Both the position numbers and the translations under genes were made by a program. A stretch of DNA of 64,000 bases from Pseudolabrys sp. (lineage in GTDB: Bacteria; Pseudomonadota; Alphaproteobacteria; Rhizobiales; Xanthobacteraceae): positions 2,133,749 to 2,197,748 of the forward strand of contig JARYIJ010000001.1 in NCBI GenBank assembly GCA_029980465.1, in the 5' to 3' direction. Under the pieces are notes generated by a model. It was given only the letters and a program-made list of their open reading frames with translations. It made no database searches and had not been told where the DNA came from. This document shows, piece after piece, positions 58,753-64,000 of this stretch. Numbering within the stretch: the stretch's first letter is position 1; each line of letters opens with the position of its first letter.

Positions 58753-59442
58753 CTAGGGGGTGCTTACAGAATCCGGCGGCAAAAACGCCGGTCGCGCGGC
58801 GGCCCACTTCAGCGCTGCTTCGCCGAATGCAGTCGCGAGGGTTACAATGAGCGCCGCTGATCCGACCTGCCACAGCAGAATCATCACGGTTGCGTCGAGC
58901 GGATGAAGGAGAGCCAGCGCGAAGGACGTGACGGCGCCGACCGCGAGGCCCGCGCACAACGAAACGGAGGTCGGGTGCACGAACGCGGCGTAGCGCACCA
59001 TGACGAGCATGGCGACGGAAAGCGGGATGCTTGTCATCAGCACCGTCGCGAAGCACTCGACGGCTTCGCCCATTCTGACTCCGTCCGTCGTAGTGACGAC
59101 CCAGTCGGTCAGGCAACCGTAGCTGATCGTCGATAACCACAGAATGAGGGCAGGGAGAGGAAGCCACTGCCATCGGCGAGAGGCGTCGGGAAGGCTGACC
59201 TTGAACGTTGCGACGGTGGCAAGAAACGCCGTTAGCAGCGCTGCCGCCATGCTGATGAGGAATCGAGCCTCGTGAAGGCGAACCTCGAGGTCGGGGCGCA
59301 AGCCGTGCAGAATCGAAAGGAGAAGCACAATAGCCAAAGCCAAAAGCGTCCACGATACGGCGCGCACGGCCGGCGATCGCAGCCGGCGAACAGGCGTGGC
59401 TCTGTCGGTCAATCTGGAGATAAGGTCCGGTGTCGTCGTCAC
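58753..59442 (-). CDS. nrsF: NrsF-family membrane anti-sigma factor (DUF1109)
   Basis: A 229-residue inner-membrane protein with six hydrophobic helices, the DUF1109 layout. In Caulobacter, NrsF holds the heavy-metal stress sigma factor SigF inactive at the membrane and uses conserved cysteines to sense metals; here Cys 110 (SYGCLTDW), Cys 130 (VECFATV) and Cys 163 (SLCAGL) are candidates. Its start overlaps the stop of the sigma factor gene (ATGA, 59439-59442), the usual coupling for a sigma / anti-sigma pair. Confidence 0.88.
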   Translation of the reverse strand: MTTTPDLISRLTDRATPVRRLRSPAVRAVSWTLLALAIVLLLSILHGLRPDLEVRLHEARFLISMAAALLTAFLATVATFKVSLPDASRRWQWLPLPALILWLSTISYGCLTDWVVTTTDGVRMGEAVECFATVLMTSIPLSVAMLVMVRYAAFVHPTSVSLCAGLAVGAVTSFALALLHPLDATVMILLWQVGSAALIVTLATAFGEAALKWAAARPAFLPPDSVSTP

Positions 59443-60080
59443 GCTTTCTCGCTCTTCTCTTTCAAGAGCCTCCTGAGGTTTTTGATTGCACGATGGGTCG
59501 CGACTTTCATGGCGGCTATCGTGCGCCCGCTTGCCGCCGCAGCCTGTTTTAGAGGCATCTCTCTCAGTTTCAGCAACGTTATGGCTTGCCGCTGCTCCGG
59601 TGGCAGTGCCTTGATCGCTTGGGCAAGCAGATCGACGTCATGTCGTGTGCCGTCCGATACCTGCATCTCCGCGGAGCATGCTTCCTGATCGGCAAGCAGT
59701 GCAATATCCCGGACCTTGCGCCGTGCATCGCGCCGCAAACGGTCGATAATCCTTCGGTTTGCGATGGCGACGAGCCATGGGCCAAATGGACGTCGAGGAT
59801 CGTAAGTGTGACGAATGGCATGCACGGTCAGCAGAACGTCCTGCACGACATCTTCCACGTCGCTTTGCTCCCTGAAGCATCGGCGCGCCATTGTCCGCAC
59901 ATGGGGCGTAACCGCTTCGAGGAGCGCGCGATAAGCGCGCCGGTCTCCGTCCTGCGCCAACACCATCAGGTCGGACCAATTCCGATCGATGGTCGGCTTT
60001 GAGCCGGCCCCAGGCTCGGCCTTCGCAACAAGCATAAGACGCTGTCCAGATCGGCTTTTGTATGCCGGCATCGGAAGCAT
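59439..60080 (-). CDS. sigF: ECF sigma factor, SigF type
   Basis: A sigma-70-family factor of about 213 residues from ATG 60080 (GAGG just upstream; ATG 60035 is also possible). Region 2 includes YRALLEAVTPHVRTMARRCFREQSDVEDVVQDVLLTVHAIRHTYDPRRPFGPWLVAIANRRIIDRLRR; region 4 includes IKALPPEQRQAITLLKLREMPLKQAAAASGRTIAAMKVATHRAIKNLRRLL. Coupling to an NrsF-type anti-sigma and the divergent DUF2282/DUF692/DUF2063/DoxX operon identify it as the counterpart of Caulobacter SigF, which responds to chromate, cadmium and other metal stress. Confidence 0.9.
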   Translation of the reverse strand: MLPMPAYKSRSGQRLMLVAKAEPGAGSKPTIDRNWSDLMVLAQDGDRRAYRALLEAVTPHVRTMARRCFREQSDVEDVVQDVLLTVHAIRHTYDPRRPFGPWLVAIANRRIIDRLRRDARRKVRDIALLADQEACSAEMQVSDGTRHDVDLLAQAIKALPPEQRQAITLLKLREMPLKQAAAASGRTIAAMKVATHRAIKNLRRLLKEKSEKA

Positions 60081-60172
60081 TGTCCTCGTTCGACGTGTCG
60101 AGGGAAACCCGATGTGTGGTCTTACATCGGATGTCCGGGCGACTGATAGAAAACAATTTCTTCGATACGCCG

Positions 60173-60198
60173 TAACCTTTCCGACCGGACCGGCGAAC
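60173..60198 (+). promoter_or_regulatory. SigF-type promoter of the bufferin operon
   Basis: GTAACC at 60173-60178 and CGAA at 60195-60198 are separated by exactly 16 bases. This matches the promoter reported for Caulobacter SigF (GTAACC-N16-CGAA). The spacing to the bufA1-like start codon at 60248 leaves a leader of about 40 bases containing TAGGAGAGGAG. I found no equivalent motif reading left towards sigF, so sigF may be transcribed from another promoter. Confidence 0.85.
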
Positions 60199-60247
60199 CT
60201 CTTTGTAACGCCTTTCATTGAGGCGTCTTAGGAGAGGAGCACTCATC

Positions 60248-60556
60248 ATGAATCGCCATCTGCTGGCAGCGTCGACGCTGTCTGCCGCCGTCGGTCTCGC
60301 GCTGGCTATCCAGGGCCCTGCCCACGCGCAGGGCATGTCCAACCCACCCAAGATCGTGAAGGAAAACATGGCCCGGATGGCCAAGGGCCATTTGGAGAAA
60401 TGCTACGGCATAAATGCCGTTGCGAAAAACGATTGCGCGGAAGGTGCTCACTCCTGCGCCGGACAGGCGACCCAGGCGCGCGACCCGAAGTCGTTCGTGC
60501 TGTTGCCTGCGGGCGATTGCAGCAAGATTCAGGGCGGCAAGCTTTCGGCGTCCTGA
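60248..60556 (+). CDS. bufA1: Bufferin-type precursor peptide, DUF2282 (BufA1-like)
   Basis: A 102-residue exported precursor. A signal peptide (MNRHLLAASTLSAAVGLALA, likely cut after AHA at residue 27) precedes a mature part with four cysteines at positions 52, 63, 70 and 91, in EKCYG, NDCAEG, HSCAGQ and AGDCSKI. In Caulobacter bufferin 1 the equivalent cysteines are modified by the DUF692 oxidase to thiooxazole-type heterocycles that bind copper in the periplasm, protecting cells. The following genes supply that enzyme and its partner. It lies downstream of an exact SigF promoter. Ribosome site AGGAGAGGAG. Confidence 0.9.
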   Translation: MNRHLLAASTLSAAVGLALAIQGPAHAQGMSNPPKIVKENMARMAKGHLEKCYGINAVAKNDCAEGAHSCAGQATQARDPKSFVLLPAGDCSKIQGGKLSAS

Positions 60557-60565
60557 GTCCCATTC

Positions 60566-61447
60566 GTGATCCAGGCGGATAGAAATCATGGCGCGTCGAT
60601 CCCGGCTCGGGCCGGGATCGGCCTGCGCTTCCAGCATCATCAGGCTGTGCTGGATGGACAGGCCGACGTTCCCTGGATGGAAGTCCATACCGAGAATTAC
60701 ATGGGGGGCGGGCGGGCAATCCGGTGCCTTGAGACGATACGGGGTGACGTGCCGATCTCGCTGCATGGCGTCGGTCTTTCTCTCGGCAGCGCGGAAGGAA
60801 TCGATCCGGCGCACCTCCGACGCATCAAGGATGTGGCCGAGCGCATCGAGCCCGGCCTGATGTCCGAGCACATCGCCTGGAGCAGTGTCGCCGGCTCCTA
60901 CGTTCCCGATCTCCTGCCGCTTCCAATGACTGAAGAGGCGTTGGAGGTCGTTTGCCGTCACGTCGATCAGACTCAGACGTTTCTCAATCGTCGGATTCTC
61001 GTCGAAAACCCGTCCACTTACATCCGGTTTCGCTACTCCACGATCTCCGAGTGGGAGTTCATGGTTGCGGTCGCGCGCCGCACCGGCTGCGGCATTCTTT
61101 GCGACGTCAACAATATTTTCGTCAGCGCAAGCAATCACGGCTGGGATTGCTCCCAATATCTGGCCGCGCTGCCACCTGAACTCGTTGAAGAAATTCATCT
61201 CGCGGGACACGCGTCACGAACCATGCCGGATGGCACGAAACTTCGGATCGACGATCACGCCTCTGCCGTTTCCGATGAAGTCTGGCAGCTCTATCGCCAA
61301 GCGCTTGCGCGTTTCGGCCCGGTTCCGACACTGATCGAGTGGGACAACGAAGTGCCTGCGCTGGAGACGCTTCTTGGCGAGGCGCGTCATGCAGCGCGAT
61401 TGATCGATGACATGCAGGAGCGGAGGCCCAAAGCCGATGCTGCTTGA
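60566..61447 (+). CDS. bufB: Multinuclear nonheme iron-dependent oxidase, DUF692 (BufB-like)
   Basis: A 293-residue TIM-barrel oxidase. Metal-ligand motifs of the family are visible: EVHTENYMGGG, SLHGVGLSLG, LMSEHIAWS, LVENPSTYI, CDVNNIFVSASNHG, EIHLAGH, RIDDHASAVSDEVW and LIEWDNEVP. Relatives such as MbnB install oxazolone/thioamide groups in methanobactin, and BufB modifies bufferin cysteines. Its likely substrate is the precursor encoded nine bases upstream. GTG 60566 is the start of the longest sensible frame; it overlaps the next gene by 11 bases. Confidence 0.92.
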   Translation: MIQADRNHGASIPARAGIGLRFQHHQAVLDGQADVPWMEVHTENYMGGGRAIRCLETIRGDVPISLHGVGLSLGSAEGIDPAHLRRIKDVAERIEPGLMSEHIAWSSVAGSYVPDLLPLPMTEEALEVVCRHVDQTQTFLNRRILVENPSTYIRFRYSTISEWEFMVAVARRTGCGILCDVNNIFVSASNHGWDCSQYLAALPPELVEEIHLAGHASRTMPDGTKLRIDDHASAVSDEVWQLYRQALARFGPVPTLIEWDNEVPALETLLGEARHAARLIDDMQERRPKADAA

Positions 61448-62219
61448 GTTGCAACGACAGATGCTGGCCGGTTTGATCGGAGAGACGCCCGGCGCGATCG
61501 GTGCGGCTCTGGCCGATGGCGTCAATCCCGACCGGATCGGTATTTATCGCAACACCGTCTTGCACGGCTTGACGAGATCGCTGCGGCTGGTGTTCCCAAC
61601 CGTCGAGCTCTTGGTTGGTGCCGACTTCTTTGCGGCGATGGCCGCGGCCTATGCGACTTCGTGCCTGCCGCGTGCTGCCCGTCTCGACTGTTACGGTGAT
61701 GGCGTTGCCGATTTTCTCGACGCATTTGAACCGGCCGCCACGGTGCCGTATCTCGGTGATGTTGCCCGGCTCGATTGGGCCGTAAACAATGCCCTGCACG
61801 CACCCGATGTCGCGCCGCTCGATCCCGCGCGGCTCACGCAGGCGGCCGATTGGCAGGATCGGATCAGACTTCGGCCTCATCCGGCCTTGACGTTGCTGAC
61901 ATCGCGCTATCCGGTTGATGACATATGGCGCGCGGTGCTGGCGCGCGATGACGCGGCAATGGCCGGGATTGATCTTGCTGCCGGGCCGGTCTTCTTGCTG
62001 ATCGAACGGCAGGGCGAGGAGGTCGCCGTCTCGCGGATGGACATCGCCGCATGGCAGTTCCTGAGCGTCCTGTGTTCGGGGCAGCCGTTGCTCGCCGTGC
62101 TCGGGCGGGCCGATGGTCCTGATGCGGCAGTGATGCTGGCCGACCATTTTGCGGCTGGGCGTTTCGCGGATTTTTCCGTGGCAAGGTGCGAGCGACAGAA
62201 TGACCGAGAGTGTGACTGA
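61437..62219 (+). CDS. bufC: DUF2063 partner protein (BufC / HvfC-like)
   Basis: A 260-residue protein whose first 100 residues (LLELQRQMLAGLIG, GIYRNTVLHGLTRSLRLVFPTVELLVGADFF, YLGDVARLDWAVNNALHA) form the DUF2063 domain seen next to DUF692 enzymes. By analogy with MbnC it recruits the precursor and delivers it to the oxidase. The C-terminal part (LLIERQGEEVAVSRMDIAAWQFLSVL) is a winged-helix-like domain. Start ATG 61437, inside the end of the oxidase gene, gives translational coupling; its own end overlaps the DoxX start by 20 bases. Confidence 0.9.
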   Translation: MLLELQRQMLAGLIGETPGAIGAALADGVNPDRIGIYRNTVLHGLTRSLRLVFPTVELLVGADFFAAMAAAYATSCLPRAARLDCYGDGVADFLDAFEPAATVPYLGDVARLDWAVNNALHAPDVAPLDPARLTQAADWQDRIRLRPHPALTLLTSRYPVDDIWRAVLARDDAAMAGIDLAAGPVFLLIERQGEEVAVSRMDIAAWQFLSVLCSGQPLLAVLGRADGPDAAVMLADHFAAGRFADFSVARCERQNDRECD

Positions 62220-62667
62220 AAAGGGACCGTGGCCGCTCGCCCCGTTGTTCAGGATACGGGCGTGGCTGAATTGCGTGCCTTACGGAGCGCTGGCTTTGCC
62301 GCTGCGATTTGCGGTCGCGACCGTGTTCTGGAATTCAGCCATGGCCAAGCTCGCGAACTGGGACACAACGCTCGACTTGTTTGCCAACGAATACAATCTG
62401 CCGATCCTGCCGCCTTGGCTTGCCGCCAACATGGCCTTTGCGATCGAGATCACGACACCGGTCCTGCTGGTCGCTGGCCTGCTGACACGATTTGCCGCAG
62501 GCGTCCTGTTGTCGATGACGGCGGTGATCGAAATTTTCGTGTATCCGCAGGCTTGGCCGACCCATATTCAGTGGGCGGCGATGCTGCTGGTCCTTTTGTG
62601 TCGCGGTGGCGGCCCGGTTTCGCTCGATCACTTGATCGAGCGATGGCTATCGGGATCGAAACCCTAG
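62200..62667 (+). CDS. DoxX-family membrane protein
   Basis: A 155-residue protein with four hydrophobic helices: [58 protein letters not shown] and [17 protein letters not shown]. DoxX proteins often end DUF692 operons, including the SigF-controlled operon of Caulobacter; their role is unclear, possibly membrane redox support or export. Start ATG 62200 overlaps bufC by 20 bases. The 3' end overlaps the convergent kdsB gene by four bases, which marks a tight insertion boundary. Confidence 0.9.
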   Translation: MTESVTEKGPWPLAPLFRIRAWLNCVPYGALALPLRFAVATVFWNSAMAKLANWDTTLDLFANEYNLPILPPWLAANMAFAIEITTPVLLVAGLLTRFAAGVLLSMTAVIEIFVYPQAWPTHIQWAAMLLVLLCRGGGPVSLDHLIERWLSGSKP

Positions 62668-63392
62668 CGGCGCAGCATTTCGCGTGCGCGGTCGAGGTCC
62701 TCCGGCGTGTCGACGCCGAGCGGCACGCTGTCGACGATGGCGACGTCGATGCGCATGCCGGCGTCGAGCGCGCGGAGCTGTTCGAGCTTCTCGCGCCTTT
62801 CGTTGTCCGACGGCGGCAGCGACACGAATCTCTCGAGCGCCGCGCGGCGGTACGCGTAGAGCCCGATGTGATGCCAGTGCGGGCCGGGACCGGCGGCAGG
62901 CGCGCGCGTGAAGGCGGTGGCGTGCAGGCGGCGCGGCTCGATTCGCTCGCCGATCACCTTGACGACGTTCGGGTTGGCAAGCTCGGCGGCGATCCTGATC
63001 TCGGCGGCGAGCGTCGCGATGTCGACCGCCGCGCGCGACAGCGGCGCCAACGCCGCCTTGATGTCGTGCGGCGCGATGGTCGGCAGGTCGCCCTGCACGT
63101 TGACCACGATCTCGACGCGGCGCTCGGGGTCGATCTCGGTGATCGCCTCGTGGATGCGGTCCGAGCCGGACGGATGGCTGGCGCTGGTCATCACCGCGCG
63201 GCCGCCGGCCTTCTCGACGGCGGCGAGCACGGCCTCCGAATCGGTCGCGACCACGACCTCGCCGATCTTCGCCTCCTGGGCGCGGCGCAGCACCTGGACG
63301 ATCATCGGCGCGCCGTGGATGTCGAGCAGCGGCTTGCCGGGAAGGCGGGTCGCCGCCATGCGGGCCGGGATCAGAACAATGACGTCGGACAT
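62664..63392 (-). CDS. kdsB: 3-deoxy-manno-octulosonate cytidylyltransferase
   Basis: Activates Kdo as CMP-Kdo for lipopolysaccharide inner core synthesis. The 242-residue enzyme opens with [28 protein letters not shown], the nucleotide-binding loop, and contains VVATDSEAV, the [16 protein letters not shown] block, [11 protein letters not shown] and [15 protein letters not shown] followed by [11 protein letters not shown]. Complete; start ATG 63392. Normal neighbours would be a membrane cytochrome c upstream (present, divergent) and pheA downstream (displaced by the bufferin cassette). Confidence 0.97.
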   Translation of the reverse strand: MSDVIVLIPARMAATRLPGKPLLDIHGAPMIVQVLRRAQEAKIGEVVVATDSEAVLAAVEKAGGRAVMTSASHPSGSDRIHEAITEIDPERRVEIVVNVQGDLPTIAPHDIKAALAPLSRAAVDIATLAAEIRIAAELANPNVVKVIGERIEPRRLHATAFTRAPAAGPGPHWHHIGLYAYRRAALERFVSLPPSDNERREKLEQLRALDAGMRIDVAIVDSVPLGVDTPEDLDRAREMLRR

Positions 63393-63569
63393 GCGCGATC
63401 AAGGCCGGAGATCAGCGACGGAAGGGCCGAGCATCGGTCCGCAGAGCCCGATCGTCGCGGTATAAGGGCCGTTATACGGGTTGCCTCGGCGCGGGCAAAC
63501 CGGTATCCAACTGCCACGCCGGGCTCCCGGCGGCTTCCGACCGGCATCCTTGCTGCGAGTCTTATCGCG

Positions 63570-64000
63570 ATGAACTCCTTTGAATTGAACAAGATTTTGG
63601 GCGCCATCCTCGGCACATGCCTCATTCTGCTGGCGTTGAGCATCGCCGCGGGCGCGGTCTTCGCGCCGGTGAAGCCGGCCAAGCCCGGCTTCGCCATCGC
63701 CGTCAAGGAAGAGGCCGGCGGCGCCACCCAAACCAAGAAAGCGCCGGAACAGCCGATCGAAACGCTGCTCGCCAGCGCGTCGGCCGACAAGGGCAAGTCG
63801 ATCGCCAAGCAGTGCCAGGCGTGCCACACCTTCGAGAAGGGCGGCCCGAACCGGGTCGGCCCGAATCTGTGGGACATCGTCGGAAACGAGCGCGGTCAGG
63901 GCCGTGGCGGCTTTAATTTTTCGTCCGCGATGAAGAGCAAGGGCGGCACCTGGACCTACGACGAACTCAACAAGTTCCTGACCAATCCGCGCGGCTATAT
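63570..64000 (+). CDS. Membrane-anchored c-type cytochrome, partial (CycM-like)
   Basis: Cut by the right edge after about 143 residues. The N-terminus (MNSFELNKILGAILGTCLIL) is an uncleaved signal anchor, followed by a Pro/Lys/Ala-rich spacer. The haem-binding motif CQACH lies within GKSIAKQCQACHTFEKGGPNRVGPNLWDIVG near residue 85, and the segment FSSAMKSKGGTWTYDELNKFLTNPRGY is typical of class I cytochrome c. Bradyrhizobium CycM, a membrane-bound cytochrome that feeds terminal oxidase, has this architecture. Expected axial Met lies beyond the edge. Confidence 0.9.
   Translation, partial: MNSFELNKILGAILGTCLILLALSIAAGAVFAPVKPAKPGFAIAVKEEAGGATQTKKAPEQPIETLLASASADKGKSIAKQCQACHTFEKGGPNRVGPNLWDIVGNERGQGRGGFNFSSAMKSKGGTWTYDELNKFLTNPRGY

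Overview
The window is a GC-rich chromosomal segment of an alphaproteobacterium of the order Hyphomicrobiales (Rhizobiales), probably near the Bradyrhizobium / Pseudolabrys / Xanthobacteraceae lineages. The basis is the locus ahcY - HPr - EIIA(Man) - short HprK - ChvG - ChvI with pckA nearby, the kdsB / membrane cytochrome c neighbourhood, the rhizobial type of PolA, and several families of small palindromic repeats. No rRNA, tRNA, CRISPR array, insertion sequence or prophage was recognised. It reads as ordinary chromosome with accessory inserts.

Layout. 1-6.7 kb: cell-wall enzymes (a partial secreted protein, possibly MepA, and an L,D-transpeptidase), an HdeD-like membrane protein, a secreted hydrolase, a MazEF-type toxin-antitoxin pair, lepA and a type II NADH dehydrogenase. 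6.8-9.9 kb: two tandem GT-C (family 39-like) glycosyltransferases. 10-19.7 kb: methionine-cycle and carbon-control block: ahcY with a SahR-like operator, the PTS phosphorelay (HPr, EIIA, HprK), ChvG/ChvI, and pckA, with a HugZ-like protein and an esterase between chvI and pckA. 19.7-22.5 kb: an esterase, a DUF1989 protein and a hydroxyproline epimerase. 22.6-35.5 kb: an unusual repeat-bearing LTXXQ protein, a lytic transglycosylase, ion transporters (ArsB/NhaD type and NhaA), RidA, a patatin lipoprotein, a D-tartrate dehydratase-like enzyme, a peroxiredoxin-like protein and polA. 36-42.3 kb: UDP-glucose dehydrogenase, HrpB helicase, a retropepsin-like protease and a phosphomannomutase/phosphoglucomutase. 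42.6-47.6 kb: a three-subunit molybdenum hydroxylase and a divergent flavin monooxygenase. 47.7-51.4 kb: an ArsR-headed operon of SRPBCC, VOC and GST proteins. 51.7-58.2 kb: flavin oxidoreductases, CopD-like and SDR proteins, a Na/Pi cotransporter and prephenate dehydratase. 58.4-62.7 kb: a stress/metal cassette. 62.7-64 kb: kdsB and a cytochrome c cut by the window edge.

The most interesting system is at 58.75-62.67 kb: an ECF sigma factor and its NrsF-type membrane anti-sigma, divergent from a four-gene operon encoding a four-cysteine secreted precursor (DUF2282, BufA1-like), a DUF692 multinuclear iron oxidase (BufB-like), a DUF2063 partner (BufC-like) and a DoxX protein. This matches the Caulobacter SigF regulon and the recently described bufferin copper-metallophore RiPPs. 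The promoter before the precursor matches GTAACC-N16-CGAA exactly. The cassette lies between kdsB and pheA, which I believe are usually adjacent in relatives.

Other points of interest are small DNA elements. Three copies of a 40-bp palindromic sequence each sit at the apex of a different larger palindrome (42.37, 42.53 and 51.56 kb). A palindromic element of about 125 bp lies in frame inside hrpB. Five 20-bp hairpins cluster in two intergenic regions. PolA appears to have lost the acidic residues of its proofreading site, and a relic of a fourth SRPBCC gene is translationally coupled to its surviving paralogue.
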